Below, piece by piece: positions 33,692 through 41,392 of a stretch of DNA of 46,976 nucleotides. The stretch comes from Gammaproteobacteria bacterium UBA7803 (GTDB lineage: Bacteria > Pseudomonadota > Gammaproteobacteria > Pseudomonadales > Azotimanducaceae), in NCBI GenBank assembly GCA_002480525.1, contig DLCH01000009.1:244505-291480 (forward strand). The letters are read 5' to 3'. The stretch's first letter is position 1. Each line of letters begins with the position of its first letter. The notes beneath the pieces are model-generated. The model searched no databases. It saw only the letters and a program-made list of their open reading frames with translations, and was not told where the DNA came from. Made by a program: the position numbers and the translations under genes.

Positions 33692-35017
33692 ATGGCTGCA
33701 TTCGACCAGGCAACCTCCGCCGCCAGCACTCCCAGGCAGTTCAAACCGTATCCCAACCCGCCGGCCGCCGAGCGCGTCCGTGCCGTCATCATGGCCGACG
33801 AGCGCGGCGAGATGCAGGTGCTGGCGCCGGAATCGGGGCTGCTGGACGTAGCGGCCGTGCGCCAGGCCACCGGGCGCGCGCTCCGTGCCCACCCCTATCA
33901 GGTGGCCGAGCCGACGTCCGCCGTGCCCGGGGTCTACGGCCTGCCGGTGCTGGTCGAGGAATCCCTCGTTACGGCAGGTAAGTTAGCGCTCGCCAGCTTC
34001 GAACCCGGCAGTTTCCTTCAGGCCCGCGGCACCGACCTGCTGGACCCCGAGCTGGCGATGACCAGCGGCCGCTTCACCCAGAGCATCGGCACCGAGCCGA
34101 CGCCCGAGGACCGGGCCGACGATCTCGACCGCATCGGCGTGACCCTGTCCCGGTTCACCGCCGAGCGGCTGCAGGCCCGCCTCGACCAGACGCTGCACAT
34201 TCCGCCGCTGCCGGAAGCCGCCCGCCGCATCATCGAGCTGCAGAACAACCCGAATTTCGACCTGGCCGACCTGGTCCGCATCATCGAGACGGACCCGAGC
34301 ATCGCGGCCCGCATCATGGGCTGGGCGAATTCCGCCTTCTACAGCCCCAATCCGCCGGCCGCCACCATCGACGACGCGGTCATGCGCATCCTCGGTTTCG
34401 ACACGGTCATGAGCATGGCGCTGGGCATGGCCCTCGGCCAGACCCTGCGCATGCCCGAGCACCACGTGCGCGGCCTGCCGACCTTCTGGCTGGAAGCGGT
34501 GTTCACCGCCGCCGCCATGGAGTCCCTGGCCCGCCACATGCCGCGCCCGGAGCGGCCCTCCAGCGGGCTGTGCTACCTGACCGGGCTGCTGGCCAACTTC
34601 GGCACCCTGGTGGTCGGGCACGTGTTCCCGCACCAGTACGCGAGCATCTGCAGCCTGCAGGAAGCCAACCGGCATCTCCCGCACACCTACATCGACCAGT
34701 ACGTGCTGCAGATGCCCCGGGAGGTGCTGACGTCCGCGCTGCTCGAGTGCTGGTCCCTGCCCGAGGCGGTGACCGACGCCATCCGCTTTCAGTACATCCC
34801 CGACTACCGGGGCGCCAACGCCAGCTATGCCCGGCTGCTGCGGCTGACCCGGCAGCTCCTCGGCACCCAGGGGTTGACCGATCAGCCGCCGGAGCTTCCG
34901 GACGCGGAGGAGGTGGCCGCCCTGGGCCTGACCCAGGAGGCGCTGAGCGAAGTGCTGAAGCAGCTCAACGAGTCGAGCACCCAGCTCGACGACCTGGCCG
35001 GCAACCTGTCCCGCTGA
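33692..35017 (+). CDS. YbaK-like domain fused to HDOD domain protein
   Basis: A 441-residue cytoplasmic protein. Residues ~25-135 resemble the YbaK/aminoacyl-tRNA deacylase-like fold (RAVIMADERGEMQVLAPE, VPGVYGLPVLVEESL). Residues ~165-370 form an HDOD domain, starting at LHIPPLPEAARRIIELQ and containing IIETDPSIAARIMGWANSAFY; HDOD domains lack the catalytic HD pair and usually mediate signalling or protein interaction. A helical tail follows. The start is ATG 33692; an ATG at 33626 would add 22 residues but lies upstream of the -10. A comparable HDOD gene neighbours recG in Pseudomonas, as I recall. Function is not established. Confidence 0.8.
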   Translation: MAAFDQATSAASTPRQFKPYPNPPAAERVRAVIMADERGEMQVLAPESGLLDVAAVRQATGRALRAHPYQVAEPTSAVPGVYGLPVLVEESLVTAGKLALASFEPGSFLQARGTDLLDPELAMTSGRFTQSIGTEPTPEDRADDLDRIGVTLSRFTAERLQARLDQTLHIPPLPEAARRIIELQNNPNFDLADLVRIIETDPSIAARIMGWANSAFYSPNPPAATIDDAVMRILGFDTVMSMALGMALGQTLRMPEHHVRGLPTFWLEAVFTAAAMESLARHMPRPERPSSGLCYLTGLLANFGTLVVGHVFPHQYASICSLQEANRHLPHTYIDQYVLQMPREVLTSALLECWSLPEAVTDAIRFQYIPDYRGANASYARLLRLTRQLLGTQGLTDQPPELPDAEEVAALGLTQEALSEVLKQLNESSTQLDDLAGNLSR

Positions 35018-35032
35018 CGCCGGGCCGGGCCC

Positions 35033-36307
35033 TCAGTCGTCGGCTTCGACGACGCGGCCGGCCTCGGGGTCCTGGAACACCGCCAGATCGAGGTCGTCCT
35101 CGGTGCGGGCCACCACCGTCGCCACCATGGCGTCGCCGGTGACGTTCACCGCCGTGCGCAGCATGTCCAGGATCCGGTCCACGCCGATGATGAGCATGAT
35201 GCCCTCCACCGGTAGGCCGACCTGGGTGAGCACCATGGTCAGCATGATCAGCCCGACGCCGGGCACGCCGGCGGTGCCGATGGAGGCCATGGTGGCGGTG
35301 AGAATCACCATCAGGTAGTCGCTGACGTCCAGGCCCACCTGGTAGAACTGGGCGATGAACACGGTGGCGACCCCCTGCATGATCGCCGTGCCGTCCATGT
35401 TGATGGTGGCGCCGAGCGGCACGGAGAAGGCGGCGATCTCGTTCTTCACCCCGAGCCGCTGCTCCACGGTGCGCAGGGTGACCGGAATCGTCGCCCCGCT
35501 GGAGGCGGTGGAGAAACCCACCAGCATCGGCTCGCGCATCTTGCCGAGGAAGGTCAGCGGGTTGAGCCGCGCCAGCAGCGTCAGCAGCAGCGGATAGACC
35601 ACCAGCATGTGGATCACCAGGGCGGCGATCACGGTCAGGAAGTAGCGGATCAGCTTGTAGATCTCGTCGAACCCTTCCGTGGCGAACAGCCGGGTCATGA
35701 GACAGAACACGCCGAACGGCGCCAGCCGGATGAGGATCGTGATGAGGCGCATCAGCACCTCGTTGACGTCCTCGAACACCCCCATGATGCGCGCGCCCGC
35801 TTCGCCGGCGTGGCTGATGGCGACGCCGAACAGCAGCGCGAACACGATGATCTGCAGCATGTTGCCTTCGGCCATTGCCGCCACCGGGTTGGTGGGGAAG
35901 ATGTTGACCAGCGTGTCCTTGATGCTGGTCGCCTCGCCGGGCTCGAAGGTGACGTCCTTGGGCGGCTCGCCGGCGCCCATGCCGGGGTCGACCAGCAGCG
36001 CCAGCACCAGGGCGATGGTGATGGCGATGGCGGTGGTGGTGAGATAGAGGCCGATGGCCTTGCCGCCGACCCGGCCCATGTTGCCGGAGCTGCCGAGGCT
36101 GGCGGCGCCGCAGATCAGCGACACCAGCACCAGCGGCACCACCATGAGCTGCAGGCTGGCGATGAAGATCCTGCCGCCGGCATCGATGAACCCGTCGACG
36201 CCGACGGTGTAGACCCAGTGGCCGTCGCCGACCCCGGTCCACTTGATCAGCACCCCCAGCAGGAACCCGAGACCCATGCCGATGAGGATGCGGATCGTCA
36301 GATTCAT
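35033..36307 (-). CDS. dicarboxylate/amino acid:cation symporter (DAACS, SLC1-like)
   Basis: A 424-residue inner-membrane secondary transporter. The two re-entrant hairpins and substrate region are recognisable: the Ser-rich STASSGATIPVTL of HP1, NMDGTAI in TM7, and GTAGVPG in HP2. A long acidic insertion, AGEPPKDVTFEPGEATS, lies in the loop after the fourth helix. Substrate could be C4-dicarboxylates, glutamate or aspartate; sequence alone does not decide between DctA- and GltP-like members. It follows rubredoxin by 34 bp and converges on the HDOD gene with a 15-bp gap. Confidence 0.9.
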   Translation of the reverse strand: MNLTIRILIGMGLGFLLGVLIKWTGVGDGHWVYTVGVDGFIDAGGRIFIASLQLMVVPLVLVSLICGAASLGSSGNMGRVGGKAIGLYLTTTAIAITIALVLALLVDPGMGAGEPPKDVTFEPGEATSIKDTLVNIFPTNPVAAMAEGNMLQIIVFALLFGVAISHAGEAGARIMGVFEDVNEVLMRLITILIRLAPFGVFCLMTRLFATEGFDEIYKLIRYFLTVIAALVIHMLVVYPLLLTLLARLNPLTFLGKMREPMLVGFSTASSGATIPVTLRTVEQRLGVKNEIAAFSVPLGATINMDGTAIMQGVATVFIAQFYQVGLDVSDYLMVILTATMASIGTAGVPGVGLIMLTMVLTQVGLPVEGIMLIIGVDRILDMLRTAVNVTGDAMVATVVARTEDDLDLAVFQDPEAGRVVEADD

Positions 36308-36341
36308 GGGGGTCTCCCGGGTCGCGGGTGGATGTGGCGGT

Positions 36342-36509
36342 TCAGCCGACCTCGATCATCTCGAAGTCTTCCTTGCTGACGCCGCACTCCGGACAGACGA
36401 AATCCTCGGGGACGTCTTCCCAGCGGGTACCCGGCGCGATGCCTTCGTCTTCATAGCCCTCGGCTTCGTCGTAGATCCAGCCGCAAACGATGCACTGCCA
36501 CTTCCGCAT
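36342..36509 (-). CDS. rubA: rubredoxin
   Basis: A 55-residue electron carrier binding one Fe through two Cys pairs, here CIVC and CPEC. The sequence begins MRKWQCIVCGWIYDEAEGY and has PEDFVCPECGVSKEDFEM at the other end, the full length of a typical rubredoxin. GAAGGA precedes the ATG. Its redox partners are not in the window. It is divergent from ubiA and upstream of the symporter gene. Confidence 0.95.
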   Translation of the reverse strand: MRKWQCIVCGWIYDEAEGYEDEGIAPGTRWEDVPEDFVCPECGVSKEDFEMIEVG

Positions 36510-36587
36510 TCGTCCTTCGCCCCGTGGGTTCGATTGAGCAGCGGGCTAAGCTACTTGCCGGGCTGGGAAAAATCAACGCGGGTGCCG

Positions 36588-36593
36588 TACACT
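36588..36593 (+). promoter_or_regulatory. possible -10 of ubiA
   Basis: TACACT lies 18 bp before the ubiA ATG, giving a leader of roughly a dozen bases that contains GGAG. No -35 match is seen at normal spacing. Confidence 0.3.
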
Positions 36594-36611
36594 CCCCTCC
36601 CCGGAGTCGTC

Positions 36612-37487
36612 ATGCACCCGAAACTCGCCACCTATCTCGAACTGATGCGCCTCGACCGCCCGGTCGGGACGCTGCTGCTGCTGTGGCCGACCCTCGCCGC
36701 CCTGTGGCTGGCCGCGGACGGCTGGCCGCCGTGGTATCTGGTGGCCGTGTTCAGTGTCGGCACCTTCGTCATGCGCTCGGCGGGATGCGTGATCAACGAC
36801 TACGCCGACCGCGGCTGGGACAAGGACGTCGAGCGGACCCGGGACCGGCCGCTCACGGCGGGCCGGATCAGCGAGCGGGAAGCGCTGATCCTGTTCGCCG
36901 CCCTGTCGCTCACCGGCGCGCTGCTGCTGGTGTTTCTCAACCCGCTGACCCGGGCGCTGGCACTGGTGGGCTTCGCTCTGGCGGTGATCTATCCGTTCAT
37001 GAAGCGCTGGACCTACCTGCCCCAGGTGGTGCTCGGCGCCGCCTTCAGCTGGGCCGCGGTGATGGCGTACGCCAGCGTGCTCGGCCACGTGCCCACCGAG
37101 GCCTGGCTGTTCTACGTCGGCAGCCTGCTGTGGATCGTCGCCTACGACACCCAGTACGCCATGGTGGACCGGGACGACGACCTGCAGGTCGGCATCAAGT
37201 CCACCGCGATCCTGTTCGGCGCCGCCGACCGCTTCATGGTGGGGCTGCTGCAGGCGAGCGCGGTGCTGACGTTTTCGCTGCTGGGCGACCAGCTCGGCTT
37301 CGGGCTCTGGTACCACCTCGGCCTGGCCGTGGCGGCGGGACTGTTCGTGTATCAGCAGTACCTGATGCGCGACCGCTCCCGGCCCGGCTGCTTCAAGGCC
37401 TTCCGCAACAACACCTGGGTGGGCTTCGCCTACTTCGCCGGGGTGGTGCTCGAGACCACGCTGTCCGCCGCGGGAACCGCACCCTGA
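36612..37487 (+). CDS. ubiA: 4-hydroxybenzoate octaprenyltransferase
   Basis: A 291-residue membrane prenyltransferase attaching the isoprenoid tail to 4-hydroxybenzoate in ubiquinone synthesis. The two Asp-rich motifs are intact: NDYADRGWDKDVERT with RDRPL, and DTQYAMVDRDDD. About nine membrane segments are apparent. The ubiC gene that often accompanies ubiA is absent. Its TGA stop overlaps the presumed dctQ start. Confidence 0.95.
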   Translation: MHPKLATYLELMRLDRPVGTLLLLWPTLAALWLAADGWPPWYLVAVFSVGTFVMRSAGCVINDYADRGWDKDVERTRDRPLTAGRISEREALILFAALSLTGALLLVFLNPLTRALALVGFALAVIYPFMKRWTYLPQVVLGAAFSWAAVMAYASVLGHVPTEAWLFYVGSLLWIVAYDTQYAMVDRDDDLQVGIKSTAILFGAADRFMVGLLQASAVLTFSLLGDQLGFGLWYHLGLAVAAGLFVYQQYLMRDRSRPGCFKAFRNNTWVGFAYFAGVVLETTLSAAGTAP

Positions 37488-37987
37488 CCGCCCTGGCCGC
37501 GATCGAGGCCCTGACCGACGCCATCGGCCGCGCCGTCGCGTGGCTGCTGCCGGCCATGGTGGCGGTCACCCTGCTGATCGTGGTGCTCCGCTATGCCTTC
37601 GGCCAGGGGTCCATCGCGCTCCAGGAATCGGTGATGTACATGCACGGGCTGGTGTTCATGCTCGGCATTCCCTACGCCCTCAAGGAGGATGCCCACGTCC
37701 GGGTCGATCTGCTCTACGCCCGGCTGTCCGAGCGGGGCCGCGCCCGGGTGGACCTGCTCGGTCACCTGTTCGCCCTGCTGCCGGTGGCGGCGGTGACGTT
37801 CCTGTACAGCCAGGACTACGTGGCCGCGGCCTGGCGGATTCACGAAGGGTCGCCGGAGGTGGGCGGACTGCCGGGCATCTTCCTGCTCAAGACGCTGATT
37901 CCGGTGACCGCCGGCCTGCTGGCCCTTCAGGGTGCCGCCGGCATCGCCCGCTGCGTGCTGCTGCTGCGCCGCCGGCCCGGCGGCTGA
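37484..37987 (+). CDS. dctQ: TRAP transporter small permease DctQ
   Basis: The small membrane subunit of a tripartite ATP-independent periplasmic transporter. From the proposed start it has 167 residues with four hydrophobic segments and the DctQ-type pattern QESVMYMHGLVFMLGIPYALKEDAHVRVDLL. No ATG, GTG or TTG exists in frame at a plausible position; the first ATG would cut into the first helix. CTG at 37484 forms a CTGA overlap with the ubiA stop, analogous to the ATGA/GTGA junctions used elsewhere here, so a non-canonical CTG start is proposed. dctM follows 4 bp later. Confidence 0.8.
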   Translation: MTALAAIEALTDAIGRAVAWLLPAMVAVTLLIVVLRYAFGQGSIALQESVMYMHGLVFMLGIPYALKEDAHVRVDLLYARLSERGRARVDLLGHLFALLPVAAVTFLYSQDYVAAAWRIHEGSPEVGGLPGIFLLKTLIPVTAGLLALQGAAGIARCVLLLRRRPGG

Positions 37988-37991
37988 CGCC

Positions 37992-39362
37992 ATGGCCGAG
38001 CTGATCCCACTGCTGATGTTCGGCGTCGTGTTCCTGGCGCTGATCGCCGGTTATTCCGTGGCGCTGACGCTGGGCGGCGTCGCGCTGCTGTTCGCCTTCG
38101 CCGGTATGGCGACGGGCGCCTTCGACGGCCGCGACCTCGGTTTTCTGCCGGGGCGGCTGTTCGGCATCGTCACCAATCAGACCCTGATCGCGGTGCCGCT
38201 GTTCGTGTTCATGGGCGTGATGCTCGAGAAGACGCGCATCGCCGAGCTGCTGCTGACCAGCGCCTCGGCCCTGCTCGGTCGGCTGCGCGGCGGACTGGGA
38301 TTCGCCGTCATCGCCGTGGGCATGCTGATGGCCGCCAGCACCGGCATCGTCGGCGCCACGGTGGTGACCATGGGGCTGATGTCGCTGCCGACCATGCTCA
38401 AGCTCGGCTACGACGCCCGCCTGGCCACCGGCACCATCTGCGCCACCGGCACCCTGGGCCAGATCATCCCGCCCTCCATCGCCCTGGTGCTGCTCGGCGA
38501 CGTGATGTCCAACGCCTACCAGCAGGCCCAGCTCAGCCTCGGCGTGTTCGCCCCGGACACCATCTCGGTGGGGGACCTGTTCGCCGCGGCCATCGTCCCC
38601 GGGCTCGTGCTGGTCGTGCTGTACGTGCTCTACGTCGCCGGAGTCGCGCTGTTCCGGCCCGGCCGGGCGCCTGCCGCGGACAGCCCCGCCGACGGCGCGA
38701 GCCTCGGCGGGCTGCTCGCCGGGCTGCTGCCGCCGCTGGTGCTCATCGTCGCCGTGCTCGGCTCGATCCTCGGCGGCCTGGCCACGCCCACGGAAGCCGC
38801 CGGGGTCGGTGCGGCCGGGGCCACGCTGCTGGCGCTCGGCTACCGGTCGCTGTCGTGGCGGGTGCTCAACGAGGTGTCCGTGTCCACGCTCAAGACCACC
38901 GCCATGGTGTTCTTCATCCTGATCGGCGCCTCGCTGTTCTCGCTGGTGTTCCGCGGCTACGGCGGCGACGAGCTGGTCCACGGGCTGTTCCAGAACATGC
39001 CCGGCGGCACCTGGGGCGCGCTGATCATCACCCTGCTGGTCATCTTCCTGCTGGGCTTCATGCTCGACTTCATCGAGATCATCTTCGTCGTGGTGCCCAT
39101 CGTCGGGCCGGTGCTGCTGGCCATGGGTGTCGATCCCGTCTGGCTCGGCGTGCTCATCGCCATCAATCTGCAGACGTCGTTCCTGACGCCGCCGTTCGGC
39201 TTCGCGCTGTTCTATCTGCGCGGCGTGGCGCCGCCCACCGTGGCGACCTCGGACATCTATCGCGGGGTGGTGCCCTTCGTGGCGCTGCAGCTCGCCCTGC
39301 TGGGGCTGGTGCTCGCCTGGCCGGCGCTGGCGACCTGGCTGCCCGGGATGCTGTATCCATGA
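37992..39362 (+). CDS. dctM: TRAP transporter large permease DctM
   Basis: A 456-residue inner-membrane protein with about a dozen membrane segments, the translocating subunit of a TRAP system. Family blocks are VPLFVFMGVMLEKTRIAE, the GxxGxIIPPS-type TGTLGQIIPPSIALVLLGD, ATPTEAAGVGAAGA and LTPPFGFALFYLRGVAP. The C-terminal half has a long FLLGFMLDFIEIIFVVVPIV helix pair. It overlaps the amidohydrolase gene by 4 bp (ATGA). Confidence 0.93.
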   Translation: MAELIPLLMFGVVFLALIAGYSVALTLGGVALLFAFAGMATGAFDGRDLGFLPGRLFGIVTNQTLIAVPLFVFMGVMLEKTRIAELLLTSASALLGRLRGGLGFAVIAVGMLMAASTGIVGATVVTMGLMSLPTMLKLGYDARLATGTICATGTLGQIIPPSIALVLLGDVMSNAYQQAQLSLGVFAPDTISVGDLFAAAIVPGLVLVVLYVLYVAGVALFRPGRAPAADSPADGASLGGLLAGLLPPLVLIVAVLGSILGGLATPTEAAGVGAAGATLLALGYRSLSWRVLNEVSVSTLKTTAMVFFILIGASLFSLVFRGYGGDELVHGLFQNMPGGTWGALIITLLVIFLLGFMLDFIEIIFVVVPIVGPVLLAMGVDPVWLGVLIAINLQTSFLTPPFGFALFYLRGVAPPTVATSDIYRGVVPFVALQLALLGLVLAWPALATWLPGMLYP

Positions 39363-40531
39363 CGGCCGCGACGCTGATCCGCGGGGTGTCGGTGTGGGAC
39401 GGCGAGCGGCTGCTCGACGCCGACGGCCTGCGGCTCGCCGGCGGGCGCATCACCCACGTGGGGCGCGGCCTGCGTCCCCAGCCTGACGACCGGCTGGTCG
39501 ACGGCGGCGGGGCTTTCGCCCTGCCGGGGCTGATCGACGCCCACGTGCATCTCGAACTCGACCCGGCGCAGTCCGCGCCGCCGGCGGCCGACGCGCCCCG
39601 GGACCTGGACGCCATGGCCGCCCGGGCCGGGGCGATGGTGCGCGCCGGCATCACCACCGCCCGGGACCTCGGCGGCGGACAGGGCGCCGAGCTGATTCTG
39701 CGGGACCGCATCGCCGCCGGCACGGTGCCGGGGCCGCGCCTGCTCTGTGCCGGTCAGCCGGTCACCACCCCCGGTGGCCACTGCCACTTCTGGGGCGGGG
39801 AGGCCGCGGACCTGGACGCGGCCCGCGCGGTGATCGACCGGCAGCTCGCCCGCGGCGTCGACCTGATCAAGGTCATGGCCACCGGCGGCATGTTCACCCG
39901 GGGCAGCCATCCGGCCGCCGCCCAGTTCGACCTCGACACGCTGACCGGCATCGTCGCGGCCGCCGCCGCGGCGGACCGCCCCGTGGCGGCCCACTGCCAC
40001 GGCGTCGACGGCATCGAGTTCGCCGCCCGGGCCGGCGTGCGGACCATCGAGCACTGTTCGTGGATGGGCGCCGACGGCTGGGCCGGCAACTACGACGAGG
40101 CCATCGCCGGCGTGATCCTGTCCCGGGGCGCCTGGGTGTCGCCCACCGTCAATCGCGGCTGGCAGCGCTATCTGGACGCGCCGGACCCCACCAAGCTCCG
40201 GCGCATCCGCTCGGCCTTCCAGGCCATGATGGCGCTGGGCATTCCGTTCGTCGCCTCGACCGACGCCGGCATCCCCGGCGTGCGCCACGACGAGCTGGCC
40301 CAGGCTCTGGAGGTGTTCCGGGCCATTCTCGAGACCACGCCGGAGACGGTGCTGCGTACCGCCACGTCGGCGGCAGCCCAGGGCATCGGGCTCGAGTCGG
40401 TGACCGGACGGCTGGCGCCGGGCATGGCCGCCGACCTGCTGCTGGTGGACGGCGACCCGCTTCAGGACCTGGCCGCGCTGACCCGGCCGGTGGCGGTGTG
40501 GGCCGCTGGCCGGCTCCGGCGGTCCCCCTGA
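39359..40531 (+). CDS. metal-dependent amidohydrolase (imidazolonepropionase/prolidase-like)
   Basis: A 390-residue cytosolic TIM-barrel hydrolase flanked by a small beta domain. Metal ligands are recognisable: H62 and H64 in DAHVHLE, Lys 171 in DLIKVMATGG as a likely carbamylated bridge, H212 and H214 in AHCHG, H232 in EHC and Asp 302 in STDAGI. Related enzymes hydrolyse cyclic amides, N-acyl amino acids or Xaa-Pro dipeptides; the substrate here is unknown. Direct coupling to dctM suggests it acts on the imported compound. Confidence 0.85.
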   Translation: MTAATLIRGVSVWDGERLLDADGLRLAGGRITHVGRGLRPQPDDRLVDGGGAFALPGLIDAHVHLELDPAQSAPPAADAPRDLDAMAARAGAMVRAGITTARDLGGGQGAELILRDRIAAGTVPGPRLLCAGQPVTTPGGHCHFWGGEAADLDAARAVIDRQLARGVDLIKVMATGGMFTRGSHPAAAQFDLDTLTGIVAAAAAADRPVAAHCHGVDGIEFAARAGVRTIEHCSWMGADGWAGNYDEAIAGVILSRGAWVSPTVNRGWQRYLDAPDPTKLRRIRSAFQAMMALGIPFVASTDAGIPGVRHDELAQALEVFRAILETTPETVLRTATSAAAQGIGLESVTGRLAPGMAADLLLVDGDPLQDLAALTRPVAVWAAGRLRRSP

Positions 40532-40553
40532 AGCGGCCCGCGGTCGTGACGGT

Positions 40554-41387
40554 TCAGTCCTGGCGGCCCCACTGCGGCGGCCGCTTGTCGAGAAACGCGG
40601 CCACGCCCTCGGCGTAGTCCGGCTGGCGCATCATGGTCTCCAGCAGCGCCTCGGAGTCGGTGACCGACGCGGCGACGTCCCGGTGCAGATCCCGGTAGAT
40701 CTGCCAGCGGGTCTGGCGCAGCGATTCCGGCGCCACGGTCCGCGCCAGCTCCCGCGCGTAGGCCACGGCCTCGGTCAGAACCGACTCGGCGGGCAGCACC
40801 CGATTCACCAGCCCGAGCGCCAGGGCCTCCTCGGCAAGGAACACGCGGCTGGACAGCAGCAGCTCGTTGGCGCGGGCGAGGCCGATCATCCGCGGCAGCA
40901 GCCACGACAGACCGTACTCCGCCGGCAGGTTGAGGCGGCCGTGCGCCGTGGTGAACTTCGCCCCGGCCGCCGCGAAGCGCAGGTCGGCAAAGCAGGCTAG
41001 CGCGAGCCCCACGCCGGCGGCCGGGCCGTTCATGGCCGCGATCACCGGCTTGGTCAGGCCGAAGTGATAGGCGAAGCTGGCGTCGAACTCCGGCGCCGTG
41101 CCGTAGCCGGGGCGCGCCAGCTCCGCCGGCGTGCCCGGGTCGTAGCCGCCCTTGCGGGCGTGCCCCTGGAGCGCCTCGGCGTCGCCGCCGACGCAGAAGC
41201 CACGGCCGCGGCCGGTCACCACGATGACCCGCACCGCCGGATCCGCATCCGCCTTCGCCAGGCAGTGCCGGTATTCGGTGTGCATGCGCCCGGTCCAGGC
41301 GTTCATGCGCGCCGGCCGGTCGAGGGTGATGATCGCGATCTCGCCGTCGACATCGTACGCCGTCGCCTTGAGGGTCAGCTCGTCCAT
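40554..41387 (-). CDS. crotonase-superfamily protein, isomerase-like active site
   Basis: A 277-residue enoyl-CoA hydratase/isomerase fold protein with the oxyanion-hole segments GRGFCVGGDAEAL and NGPAAGVGLALAC. Aligned to rat crotonase, the two catalytic Glu positions are Ala 129 and His 149, while Glu 157 in LPAEYGLSWLLPR occupies the site used by enoyl-CoA isomerases. It is therefore probably not a classical hydratase. The ATG at 41387 is chosen; GTG 41396 would create a GTGA overlap with dctP and add three residues. The two genes are surely cotranscribed. Confidence 0.85.
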   Translation of the reverse strand: MDELTLKATAYDVDGEIAIITLDRPARMNAWTGRMHTEYRHCLAKADADPAVRVIVVTGRGRGFCVGGDAEALQGHARKGGYDPGTPAELARPGYGTAPEFDASFAYHFGLTKPVIAAMNGPAAGVGLALACFADLRFAAAGAKFTTAHGRLNLPAEYGLSWLLPRMIGLARANELLLSSRVFLAEEALALGLVNRVLPAESVLTEAVAYARELARTVAPESLRQTRWQIYRDLHRDVAASVTDSEALLETMMRQPDYAEGVAAFLDKRPPQWGRQD

Positions 41388-41392
41388 GCGGC

